Below are positions 1 through 9,775 of a stretch of 64,000 nucleotides of DNA, in pieces; within the stretch, counting starts at the first letter, position 1, and each line of letters starts with the position of its first letter. Source of the DNA: Desulfotignum sp. (GTDB lineage Bacteria > Desulfobacterota > Desulfobacteria > Desulfobacterales > Desulfobacteraceae); assembly GCA_011390335.1 (NCBI GenBank), contig JAABSO010000006.1:1-64000 (forward strand), in the 5' to 3' direction. Below the pieces are notes generated by a model. The model saw only the letters and a list, made by a program, of their open reading frames with translations. It was not told where the DNA came from and did not search any database. The translations under genes were made by a program, and so were the position numbers.

Positions 1-1
1 C

Positions 2-97
2 AGGCAGCAAGGCTTCCCGGTGATTGCTTTTTGGGGAACGGCCGTTACATTTGCAAAAAAAATTTGCAAATGTCGTATGAAACAGTATTTTGCTTAA
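2..97 (+). CDS. possible C-terminal end of an unidentified gene (partial)
   Basis: A reading frame enters from the left edge and stops with TAA at 95-97, giving about 31 residues with a hydrophobic stretch (PVIAFWGTAV) and a basic tail (KKICKCRMKQ). This could be the end of a small membrane or signalling protein, but nothing is recognisable. An inverted repeat GAAACAGT/ACTGTTTC (79-104) overlaps the stop and could act as a weak terminator. The frame may equally be chance, since only 96 bases are visible. Confidence 0.25.
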   Translation, partial: RQQGFPVIAFWGTAVTFAKKICKCRMKQYFA

Positions 98-121
98 CTG
101 TTTCTGCAAAAGGTTTAAGCC

Positions 122-137
122 CCCGCCTTTAGGCGGG
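122..137 (+). repeat. left-end hairpin of the IS200-type element
   Basis: Six-base-pair stem CCCGCC/GGCGGG with loop TTTA, 37 bases before the transposase start. Known IS200/IS605 TnpA proteins bind such imperfect subterminal hairpins. That this is the bound one is inferred from position. Confidence 0.7.
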
Positions 138-173
138 TAGCATTTTGATAGCAGTTGGATTATACTGCTTGGT

Positions 174-599
174 ATGAATTACCGTCAAGGGAGCCATACC
201 AAGTTCAAAATTGAATACCATTTTGTTTGGTCCACCAAGTACCGATATCAAGTCTTGAGGGGAGACATAGCACTTAGAGTGAGAGAGCTTGTCCGTCAAA
301 CATGTGAACGTTTTGAAATTCATATTTTGCGTGGTGTTGTAAGTAAGGACCATGTTCATATTCTGGTTTCAGCACCACCCAACATATCCCCATCAGATAT
401 CATGCGCAGGGTAAAAGGGAGAGTGTCTCATAAGATATTTGAGGAGTTTCCCCATATAAAGAAAAGGTATTGGGGTCGGCATTTTTGGGCAAGAGGATAT
501 TTTTGTGTGACATCCGGTGAATTGACCAAGGACATGATCCGAGAATATCTTGAGCACCATTTTGAGAAAGACCCGAATGACAATTTTGATATCGAATGA
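174..599 (+). CDS. tnpA: IS200/IS605 family Y1 transposase TnpA
   Basis: A 141-residue protein of the usual length for TnpA. The HUH motif is seen as H-V-H at residues 60-62 (KDHVHIL). The single catalytic tyrosine is Tyr125 in the C-terminal helix (MIREYLEHHF). The N-terminal FVWSTKYR segment is typical of the family. TnpA nicks single-stranded DNA at the hairpin ends, forming a 5'-phosphotyrosine intermediate, and moves the element during replication. The frame is intact with all visible catalytic residues, so the element could be active. The ATG lies between the left hairpin and the HUH domain, and there is no better start. Confidence 0.93.
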   Translation: MNYRQGSHTKFKIEYHFVWSTKYRYQVLRGDIALRVRELVRQTCERFEIHILRGVVSKDHVHILVSAPPNISPSDIMRRVKGRVSHKIFEEFPHIKKRYWGRHFWARGYFCVTSGELTKDMIREYLEHHFEKDPNDNFDIE

Positions 600-650
600 C
601 CCAACCGGCCCCAGCCGGTATCGCTGGACTTTCAGTCCGCGAGTTGAAAC

Positions 651-671
651 CCACCGGCTTTAAGCCGGTGG
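651..671 (+). repeat. right-end hairpin of the IS200-type element
   Basis: CCACCGGC and GCCGGTGG form an 8-10 bp stem around a TTTAA-like loop, about 50 bases past the transposase stop. A smaller palindrome GGACT-TTC-AGTCC lies between the gene and this hairpin. The position matches the right-end recognition hairpin of IS200/IS605 elements. Confidence 0.7.
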
Positions 672-1031
672 TTGTTGAGTATTTTGGAACGAATTTTCAA
701 GCCGAATTTGAACCTTCCGTATACGGGCACTTCATTATTTTTGAGATACACTTTCAAACAAAAAAGAGTTGAGGCCGGCACAAGAGTCCGTTTTGTTTTA
801 GATTTGCCCGAAACAAAAAATACCCTGAAGCTGACAGGACATATAACCCGGGTTGCAGATGACGGCATAGCCATCCAGTTTGATAACACCACGCCGTATT
901 TTCAGTCGTTTTTGAACAACACTTTTAACAGCACGTACCTTTGCAGCTGCGCAAGCAAATGCCTCACAGAAAAACGTAATGGAATTGTTGGGTTTATAGG
1001 TGATTTACCAGCAACAGATGGATACCCGTGA
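672..1031 (+). pseudogene. PilZ-domain protein, N-terminally truncated by the IS element
   Basis: The frame immediately after the IS right hairpin encodes the later beta-barrel part of a PilZ c-di-GMP domain: a TSLFLRY strand, then GTRVRFVLDLPE, LTGHITRVADDGIAIQF and YFQSFLNNTF. PilZ proteins bind c-di-GMP through an N-terminal RxxxR and a D/NxSxxG motif. The RxxxR part is absent and the first retained strand is degenerate, so this fragment should not bind the ligand. The tail after NNTF does not look like PilZ and may be out of frame. A TTG at 672 could start it, but the loss of the N-terminus at the IS border argues for a dead gene. Confidence 0.65.
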
Positions 1032-1055
1032 TACAAGCAACAGGCATGATAAAAC

Positions 1056-1430
1056 CTAAAGAGGCTTAAACAGGCCGTCTTTAGTTGCCTCAATCTTCTG
1101 ATTTTTTTTCAGCTGATACACATAGTTTGAGATTTGCTTTGTAGTGAAGCCGGTTTCTTCCTGCAACGCTTTTCTTGATATGCCGTCTTTATTTTTTTTG
1201 ATAACCTTTAAAACAGTGCCTCTTAATGTTTTTTTGGCTCTTGGTTTTCTTTTAGTGGCCGGCTTAGCTTGTTTGGGCGTTGGATCAGGGACATTTTCGG
1301 TTGATGCAGATTTATCAGATTTTTCAAGATTTGCTTGCAGACTTTTAATCCCTTCTAAGAATTCAGTAACAGTGGCCTTGATAGCTGTTGTCAATTCTTT
1401 GTCAAATTCAATGGTAATATCGAGTTTCAT
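1056..1430 (-). CDS. small winged-helix DNA-binding protein with basic linker
   Basis: 124 residues in three parts: an N-terminal amphipathic segment (about 1-38), a Lys/Pro/Ala-rich linker (about 50-70, PKQAKPATKRKPRAKK), and a C-terminal winged helix-turn-helix (about 71-124: TLRGTVLKVIKKNKDGISRK, then TGFTTKQISNYVYQLKK). The layout matches another protein in this window (27475-27837), so the two are paralogues by architecture. The start is supported by AGGGG before the ATG. It is probably a regulator or nucleoid-associated protein, with targets unknown. It stands alone, between the PilZ remnant and a DUF3820 gene. No named family is recognised. Confidence 0.7.
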   Translation of the reverse strand: MKLDITIEFDKELTTAIKATVTEFLEGIKSLQANLEKSDKSASTENVPDPTPKQAKPATKRKPRAKKTLRGTVLKVIKKNKDGISRKALQEETGFTTKQISNYVYQLKKNQKIEATKDGLFKPL

Positions 1431-1619
1431 TTTTTCCCCTTTTATCTACTTGAGTGAAAATTCAGAATTCCAGCTTATTAACAACAATATCCTAATAAAT
1501 CAAGCAGGTAAAATTTTCCTAACAGGTTCTGCAAACTAACATCAATGTCCGGGCAAACCAGTTATCAGCAAAAAAAACCGGCCAAGATAATTGACGCAGA
1601 TTGGACAAAGTATTTGGCA

Positions 1620-1850
1620 TTATTCCCCGGGTGGGCATTTGAAAAGATATTCAAGGCCATTGCGTTTGATTTCATAGACAGCCCGTAGCATCTCTCCAGG
1701 TTTTCCTTCTGGAAATCCTTTTTGTGAAAACCATACAAGATACCGTTCTGGAAGATCCACTAAGCGAGAGCCTTTGTATTTACCAAAAGGCATTTTTGTT
1801 TTTGTCAGGGCAATAAATGCTTCTTTGTCAGGTTGGATAGGGGTGGCCAT
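1620..1850 (-). CDS. DUF3820 family protein
   Basis: About 76 residues with the family core KMPFGKYKGSRL-DLPERYLVWF and a GFPEGKPGEMLRAVYEIKRNGL continuation. This is characteristic of the small DUF3820 proteins (putative quorum-sensing-regulated virulence factor fold, PF12843). Their molecular role is not established. The chosen start is the internal ATG (MATPIQPDKE), which fits the family length. An in-frame TTG 57 bases upstream would add a lysine-rich leader. No clear ribosome-binding site is visible for either start. Confidence 0.75.
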   Translation of the reverse strand: MATPIQPDKEAFIALTKTKMPFGKYKGSRLVDLPERYLVWFSQKGFPEGKPGEMLRAVYEIKRNGLEYLFKCPPGE

Positions 1851-2267
1851 TTTTTTATTTTTAGACAGTTTTGAGTTTTTTAAGGTTGGTATCCCTATGA
1901 TTTTCAAGATGTGTTGTCAAGAAGGACGCTTATTGAAGAATGGGCGGATTAAAATAAGACAAGTTGCTTTTATGTTTTTTAAAGGGATGTTCCAACAAAC
2001 GGTTTTTCAATTATATACAGGAAAAAACATGAACGTAGATACCCTTTTCATAGATTTTTCAAAAAATACAAATTTGAAATGAAAAACGGTGATGGAAAAA
2101 TAAATTTGAGATTTTGGGTTTGGGGTGGAAAACAGGGGTTGGAAAAAAATATATGATGGATTTTGGGAATGATAGGGCATGTTCCATGATCGTTAGCTTT
2201 TACCACAATTTACCCTGAAATCTATCCCAAGGGTTGGAAATAGGGTTGGAAAATTTTAAATTGGAAA
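1851..2267. other. AT-rich intergenic region with GGGTTGGAAA motifs
   Basis: No supported gene. The strand shown carries several copies of a GGTTGGAAA-like word (around 2135, 2232 and 2244: AGGGGTTGGAAAA, AAGGGTTGGAAATA, AGGGTTGGAAAAT). These could be a short degenerate repeat or protein-binding sites. The region lies downstream of the minus-strand tRNA-Glu and upstream of the DUF3820 gene, so it must contain the DUF3820 promoter, which I cannot place. Confidence 0.4.
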
Positions 2268-2270
2268 ATA

Positions 2271-2302
2271 AAAAGGCCCCCAGCAAATCGCTGAAAGCCT
2301 TT
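2271..2302 (-). terminator. rho-independent terminator after tRNA-Glu
   Basis: Read on the minus strand, AAAGGC and CAGC pair with GCTG and GCCTTT around a GATTT loop, followed by TTTTTATTTT. It begins about 10 bases after the tRNA 3' end, so it ends the tRNA transcript. Confidence 0.8.
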
Positions 2303-2312
2303 ATTCTCAAGA

Positions 2313-2387
2313 TGGTGATCCCACCGGGATTCGAACCCGGGTTACCGGCGTGAGAGGCCGGCGTCCTAACCACTAGACGATGGGACC
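2313..2387 (-). tRNA. tRNA-Glu (anticodon CTC)
   Basis: A full cloverleaf can be drawn on the minus strand: acceptor GGTCCCA/TGGGATC (one G-T pair), D arm with TAGTGGTTAGGA, anticodon stem CCGGC/GCCGG enclosing the loop CTCTCAC (anticodon CTC, reads GAG), and T arm CCGGG-TTCGAAT-CCCGG. The discriminator is A and the CCA end is encoded in the DNA. It has its own terminator and is not part of a cluster here. Confidence 0.96.
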
Positions 2388-2438
2388 AGCGCTGCAAAAA
2401 TTATGGATATACCGGAACCAGGGAAAAGTCAATAAATT

Positions 2439-2648
2439 TTACGCGGTAAAGGTTTTTTTGCGGCCTTTTCTAAAGCCGAAAATCAGGTAGATGAGCCATC
2501 CCACCAGGGGTATCAGGGCAATGAAATGCCAGAGAACCTTTGTTGCGGGAGAACCGAAATCCTTTTTGACGATGTCCACCAGGGCCAGCATGGTCAGGCC
2601 CAGGGAGATGCCGAAAATCAGGAGGATATATAAGACAAGGTTGTCCAT
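2439..2648 (-). CDS. small two-helix membrane protein, PLDc_N-like
   Basis: 69 residues with two hydrophobic helices (about 4-26 and 38-59) joined by LVDIVKKDFGSPATKVLWH and ending in a basic tail (FGFRKGRKKT). The pattern LALVDI-x-K-F-K-LW-ALIPLVGWLIYLIFG matches the stand-alone form of the phospholipase-D N-terminal membrane domain (PLDc_N, PF13396). That form has no catalytic part, and its role is unknown. It begins 8 bases after the lytic transglycosylase gene, whose last codons carry its AAGGAT ribosome-binding site, so the two are co-transcribed. Confidence 0.75.
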   Translation of the reverse strand: MDNLVLYILLIFGISLGLTMLALVDIVKKDFGSPATKVLWHFIALIPLVGWLIYLIFGFRKGRKKTFTA

Positions 2649-2656
2649 GGAGATGT

Positions 2657-3544
2657 TTATCCTTCTTTGAGGCGGTCCGAGATTTTCATGAGGGTGTCCA
2701 CATAATAATTGCTGTGGTTGTAACGGAACAGCACCTCATGCCGGCGCTGCCGGGAGATCCCTGGGTCCCATCCATGGTGTTTAAGGTAATTGGCCACGGA
2801 AAAGATGGCATCGCTGTGGTCGAACAGGTCGATTCTGCCGTCATTGTTGCCGTCTATTGCCAGGGTCAGGGCATTGGACGGCATGAACTGGGAGATACCC
2901 ATGGCGCCGGCATAGGAGCCTTGGATGGTTTCCGGGGCAATGTTTTCCCTGTCTGTATATTCTATAAGGGCTTTGAGTTCTTCATACCCCCATTTGGAAC
3001 GCTGCGCCACTTTTTTTAAAAAGGTTTCCTTTTCAGGTTTCTTTTCTTCGGGAATGGCGTTCCAGATGCGTTCTTGCAGTGTCTCATCGGTGAGAGCCGC
3101 CATGGTGGCCAGGGTATTGATGACCGTTCTTTTGCCCAGAAATGTGCCCAGGCGTGTCTCTACCAGCAGGATGGCGGTGATGACGGTTTTGTCCACCCCA
3201 TGGATTTTCTGGGCCAGGTCCAGGGTTTCCTGGTGCTCTTCCATGTATTGAAAAGCTTTGGCAATAGATGTTTTTGATAGAAACTGGTCATAATTCAGGC
3301 TGGATTCTGAATGGACAAAAAACATGGATACACCGTCAGGATTGAAAAATACGGTGTCATTTCCCAGAATATCCTGGATTTTTTCCGGGGCGAACCCGTC
3401 TTTGATCAGCCGTTGGCCCAGGGCATCAAATTCACTTCCTTTGGCTGTCTGCTGGGCAAAAACTGTGGAAATAGGGCATGATATGAAAAACAAAATAAAG
3501 AAGCATCCGGAAAAAAGTGTGCAAAGCCTATGCAGAAATCCCAT
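2657..3544 (-). CDS. mltB: MltB-type lytic murein transglycosylase (GH103/SLT_2)
   Basis: The 295-residue protein starts with a signal peptide (hydrophobic FFILFFISCPIST, cleavage near VFAQ). The mature part carries SLT_2 features: LLVETRLGTFLG with the catalytic Glu, TLATMAAL, then YAGAMGISQFMPSN and DGNNDGRIDLFDHSDAI-SVANYLKHHGW. MltB enzymes cleave the MurNAc-GlcNAc bond, leaving 1,6-anhydroMurNAc, in the periplasm. I chose the ATG at 3544 because GGGAGG lies 12 bases upstream and it gives a clean signal peptide. A start 54 bases further up would add a basic leader. There is no visible lipobox cysteine at the cleavage site, so it is probably soluble or loosely attached. Confidence 0.9.
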   Translation of the reverse strand: MGFLHRLCTLFSGCFFILFFISCPISTVFAQQTAKGSEFDALGQRLIKDGFAPEKIQDILGNDTVFFNPDGVSMFFVHSESSLNYDQFLSKTSIAKAFQYMEEHQETLDLAQKIHGVDKTVITAILLVETRLGTFLGKRTVINTLATMAALTDETLQERIWNAIPEEKKPEKETFLKKVAQRSKWGYEELKALIEYTDRENIAPETIQGSYAGAMGISQFMPSNALTLAIDGNNDGRIDLFDHSDAIFSVANYLKHHGWDPGISRQRRHEVLFRYNHSNYYVDTLMKISDRLKEG

Positions 3545-3656
3545 ATGACAGCTGTGCCTCCCTTGTATTCTGATTAAAATTATTTTGTTATACCGCATTT
3601 TTTTTTTGATTGCATTAAAAATCTTGCAGGATGTCTGCTGCCGGGACCAGAACCAG

Positions 3657-3694
3657 AAAGGGGGAGTTCATGATATGCATGATCTCCCCCTTTT
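3657..3694 (-). terminator. terminator after glnA
   Basis: Ten-base-pair stem AAAGGGGGAG/CTCCCCCTTT with a 17-base loop that itself can pair (TCATG/CATGA). It sits about 35 bases past the glnA stop and before the mltB promoter region. The T-tract is short, so efficiency is uncertain. Confidence 0.65.
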
Positions 3695-3727
3695 GCAGCC
3701 TGGGGTTTGGTTTTTTACAGTTGGCGG

Positions 3728-5143
3728 TTAAATGTCAAAATACAGGTAGAACTCATGGGGATGGGGACGGCTGATGACGGGTTTGACCTCATTTTCCATT
3801 TTGTACGCAATCCAGTGTTCAATGACATCTTTGGTGAACACATCGCCCTTGAGCAGAAAATCATGGTCATGCTTCAGGGCCTCCAGTGCTTCTTCCAGGC
3901 TGGCGGGGGCAGACTCCATTTCCGCCAGTTCCTCGGGTGGCAGGTCATAGATGTTCTTGTCCATGGGATCGCCCGGATCCATTTTGTTCTGGATACCGTC
4001 GATCATGGCCATGGCAATGGCGGAAAATGCCATGTACCCGTTGCAGGAAGGATCCGGGGTTCTGAATTCAATGCGCTTGGCCTTGGGAGAGCCTGAATAC
4101 ATGGGCAGGCGGATGGCCGCACTCCGGTTCCGGCTGGAATATGCCAGGTTGATGGGGGCTTCAAAACCCGGTACCAGGCGTTTGTAGGAGTTGGTGGTGG
4201 GGTTGGTGATGGCGCACAGGGCTTTGCAGTGCTTCATTATGCCGCCGATGGCATACAGGGCGTCATCAGACAGGCCGGCATATTTGTTGCCTGCAAACAT
4301 GGGGTTTCCGTCTTTCCAGAAACTCATGTGGGTGTGCATGCCGGTGCCGTTGTCCCCGTAAATGGGCTTGGGCATGAAGGTGACTGTGTGGTCGTATTTC
4401 TTTGCCACATTTTTCAGCACATACTTGAACCATGCCAGGCTGTCGCCCATGTTCACAAGAGAATCAAACCGCAGGTCGATTTCCGACTGGCCGGCGGACG
4501 CCACTTCGTGGTGCTGGCATTCCATGGCAATGCCTAAGTTTTCCAGGGTGAGCATCATTTCGGTTCTCATGTCCTGGTACTGGTCAGCCGGGGGCAGGGG
4601 AAAATACCCGTGTTTGGGTTTGATCTTGTATCCCAGGTTGGGCATCTCTTCGGTACCTGTGTTCCAGTGGCCTTCAGGAGAATCGATCTCAAAAAAAGCA
4701 GCATGGGGTTCAGAGGCATACCGGATATTGGAAAAGATAAAAAATTCCGGTTCAGGGCCCACAAAAATGGTGTCGCCGATGCCCGTGCTTTTGAGATACT
4801 GCTCTGTTTTTTTGGCAATGCCCCTGGGATCCCTGGAATAGGATTCGCTGGTGATGGGGTCATGGATGTTGCCGATGATGGCCAGGGTGGGCACCTTGAA
4901 AAAAGGATCCATTCTTGCGGTGGCAGGTTCCGGTATGACAATCATGTCACTGTTGTTGATGGCCTGCCAGGCCCGCATGGATGATCCGTCAAACCCGAAT
5001 CCGTCCTCAAATGCGGATTCTGAAAATTCACTTAACGGGACTGAAAAATGCTGCCATGTGCCGATGAAATCCATATACCGGATGTCAACCACTTTTGCAT
5101 TGTTTTCTTTTGCCATTGCAATGACGTCTTTGGGGGTCATCAT
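3728..5143 (-). CDS. glnA: type I glutamine synthetase (GSI-beta)
   Basis: 471 residues, the normal GSI size. It condenses glutamate and ammonia to glutamine using ATP, as a cytoplasmic dodecamer. Family motifs seen: FGFDGSSMRAW near the N-terminus, VGPEPEFFIF, NGTGMHTHMSFWKDG, NPTTNSYKRLVPGFEAP and RSAAIRLP. The adenylylation loop DKNIYDLPPEE is intact with Tyr399, which marks the beta subtype controlled by GlnE. No glnE is in this window. AAAGGA precedes the first of two consecutive ATGs. It is the last gene of glnD-glnB-glnA, 48 bases after glnB, and has its own terminator. Confidence 0.98.
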   Translation of the reverse strand: MMTPKDVIAMAKENNAKVVDIRYMDFIGTWQHFSVPLSEFSESAFEDGFGFDGSSMRAWQAINNSDMIVIPEPATARMDPFFKVPTLAIIGNIHDPITSESYSRDPRGIAKKTEQYLKSTGIGDTIFVGPEPEFFIFSNIRYASEPHAAFFEIDSPEGHWNTGTEEMPNLGYKIKPKHGYFPLPPADQYQDMRTEMMLTLENLGIAMECQHHEVASAGQSEIDLRFDSLVNMGDSLAWFKYVLKNVAKKYDHTVTFMPKPIYGDNGTGMHTHMSFWKDGNPMFAGNKYAGLSDDALYAIGGIMKHCKALCAITNPTTNSYKRLVPGFEAPINLAYSSRNRSAAIRLPMYSGSPKAKRIEFRTPDPSCNGYMAFSAIAMAMIDGIQNKMDPGDPMDKNIYDLPPEELAEMESAPASLEEALEALKHDHDFLLKGDVFTKDVIEHWIAYKMENEVKPVISRPHPHEFYLYFDI

Positions 5144-5191
5144 GTTTTCCTTTCTGTTTTGAATGTATGGTTATAATCTGGTCTGCACCTT

Positions 5192-8159
<2,968 letters not shown>

Positions 8160-8174
8160 GGCCTTTTTTTGTAA

Positions 8175-8189
8175 GCAATGGGCGTGCCA
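8175..8189 (-). promoter_or_regulatory. sigma-54 (-24/-12) promoter of glnD-glnB-glnA
   Basis: Read on the minus strand, CTGGCACGCCCATTGCTT matches the sigma-54 consensus YTGGCACG-N4-TTGCW at every fixed position: TGGCAC at -24, five bases, TTGC at -12. The expected start of transcription is near 8163, just ahead of the glnD ATGs. Sigma-54 promoters need an NtrC-type activator. I do not see a clear activator site, but the AT-rich upstream stretch (8210-8340) would be the place. The location in front of a nitrogen-control operon makes a chance match unlikely. Confidence 0.8.
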
Positions 8190-8395
8190 GCCTTTTATTG
8201 ACAAGGTTTTTGAAATTGCACCCCCGGGTGTCTATAAAAACAGTACCCCAAAAAAAATGTTTTTAAAAATAAATAACAAAAATGTGGCTTATTGGTCAAA
8301 TAAAACTACGGTTTTGTATCTAATTGTTTTTTAGATAAAATTTCTGCTCTTTAAGAGCCGACAGGCATATCAGGATATCTATAAAGGAAATGCAG

Positions 8396-8424
8396 GCAGC
8401 CGGGTGTGTTAACGGCCCGGCTGC
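8396..8424 (-). terminator. hairpin downstream of tatA
   Basis: GCAGCCGGG and CCCGGCTGC form a 9-bp GC-rich stem about 30 bases past the tatA stop. There is no T-tract, so it is either a weak terminator or an mRNA-stabilising hairpin. Confidence 0.5.
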
Positions 8425-8454
8425 AGGAGAGAGAAGATAAACGGCAGAAAATTT

Positions 8455-8646
8455 TTAATCTTTTTCAATCTGTTCCGGATCTTTGTCCTTGTCTTTGTCT
8501 TCAAGGGGCTCTTTTGTGGCTTTTTTAAAATTTTTAATACCTTTGCCCAGACCGGCCCCGATTTCAGGCAGTTTGCCTGCACCAAAAATAATGAGTATAA
8601 TCACAAGGATGATTATCAGTTCCGGCATTCCAATTCCACCAATCAT
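8455..8646 (-). CDS. tatA: twin-arginine translocase subunit TatA
   Basis: 63 residues with the TatA/E plan: a short periplasmic N-terminus, one membrane helix (about 7-21, [16 protein letters not shown]), the [20 protein letters not shown] hinge and amphipathic helix, then a charged tail rich in DK repeats ([11 protein letters not shown]). TatA multimers form the pore through which folded Tat substrates cross the membrane. GGAG lies 8 bases before the ATG. It stands alone, with no tatB or tatC nearby, as is common in Desulfobacterota. Confidence 0.95.
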   Translation of the reverse strand: MIGGIGMPELIIILVIILIIFGAGKLPEIGAGLGKGIKNFKKATKEPLEDKDKDKDPEQIEKD

Positions 8647-8911
8647 AGCATGCTCCTGTTTGTTTCATGGCTGACAATATTAAATGAAAACTCTTAACAC
8701 TAAGTGGTATCAGTGTCAATGGTTTAGCGTGCAGGGACAGAGATTATAAAATACAATTTTGTAATGTAAGGGGCCGGACAGGTGAATTTTAAATAAAGTC
8801 CTTGTGAAAAATCAGGATATGCTGCATATTTTCGGTAAAAATATCATCTTTGCCCATGGGCAAAGAACAGATTGTATGTGTAAATCCTTTGATATCCGGA
8901 GAAAATCACCC

Positions 8912-9763
8912 ATGAACCAGATTGTTACCGATGAATTTGAGGGCGCCACAAAATATGTACTGGATCAGGAACTGGCCGCGATTGTCAATATATCCATGCG
9001 GCTGGAAATGCCTTTGCTTCTCAAGGGAGAGCCGGGCACAGGCAAAACCATGCTGGCCTATGCCATTGCTGAAAGCCTGGGTATGCCCCTGATTGTACTC
9101 AACGTGAAATCCAGCATGAAACTGGTGGAGGCGCTGTACCAGTATGATACCTTAACCCGGCTCAACGATTCCCGCTTCGGGGACTCAAAGCGGGATGTGA
9201 GCAATATCAATGAATACATCAAGATGGGGAAAATAGGCCAGGCATTTGTGGCAGACCGGCGCACCGTGCTGCTCATCGATGAGATCGACAAGGCAGACAC
9301 CGATTTTCAAGATGACATGCTGGATGTTCTGGACCAGATGCAGTTTGATATTATAGAAACAGACCAGACCGTCAGGGCAACCCACCGGCCGGTGATCATC
9401 ATCACTTCCAATGCGAAAAAAGACCTGTCCGATCCGTTTCTGGGCCGGTGCAATTTTCACCATATCGCATTTCCCGATCCCAAGATGATGCGCAAGATCA
9501 TTCATGTGCATTTTCCGGATCTGGATGAAAAACTGGCTGACAATGCCATCAAGGCGTTTTTCAGCATGCGGGAAATTGAGGGCATAGAGAAGAAACCGGC
9601 CACCCGGGAACTGATCAACTGGATCAGGGCATTGCAAGCTGACCCGGATTTCCGGGTCAAGGATCTGATCAACGGCAAGCTCCCCTTTCTCGGGGTATTG
9701 TTCAAAAAGAGCCCGGATTATGAGCGGACCCAGAACCTGACAACCAGAAGACGTTTGTTTTAA
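8912..9763 (+). CDS. MoxR-family AAA+ ATPase
   Basis: 283 residues. Walker A GEPGTGKTM (about 34-42), Walker B TVLLIDEIDKAD, sensor-1 VIIITSNAKKDLSDPFLGRC and a C-terminal helical lid are all present. MoxR ATPases act as chaperones that insert cofactors or remodel partners, nearly always with a VWA protein, which follows here after 12 bases. The ATG at 8912 has GGAGA 11 bases upstream. The open frame extends further up without a ribosome-binding site, so I did not use the longer form. The substrate is unknown. The pair resembles CoxD/CoxE-like or YehL-like modules without the cox genes. Confidence 0.93.
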   Translation: MNQIVTDEFEGATKYVLDQELAAIVNISMRLEMPLLLKGEPGTGKTMLAYAIAESLGMPLIVLNVKSSMKLVEALYQYDTLTRLNDSRFGDSKRDVSNINEYIKMGKIGQAFVADRRTVLLIDEIDKADTDFQDDMLDVLDQMQFDIIETDQTVRATHRPVIIITSNAKKDLSDPFLGRCNFHHIAFPDPKMMRKIIHVHFPDLDEKLADNAIKAFFSMREIEGIEKKPATRELINWIRALQADPDFRVKDLINGKLPFLGVLFKKSPDYERTQNLTTRRRLF

Positions 9764-9775
9764 GGTGCAGCCCCC

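Larger units (their letters stand above)
122..671 (+). mobile_element. IS200/IS605-type insertion sequence
   Basis: A single Y1 transposase gene is bracketed by two subterminal hairpins: CCCGCC-TTTA-GGCGGG on the left (122-137) and a near-perfect stem CCACCGGC/GCCGGTGG on the right (651-671). This is the architecture of IS200/IS605 elements, which transpose as single strands, recognise hairpin ends rather than terminal inverted repeats, and make no target duplication. The exact ends lie a few bases outside the hairpins and cannot be fixed without an empty site. The right end abuts a PilZ fragment lacking its N-terminus, so the insertion or a linked deletion disrupted that gene. No TnpB accessory gene is present. 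Confidence 0.8.
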
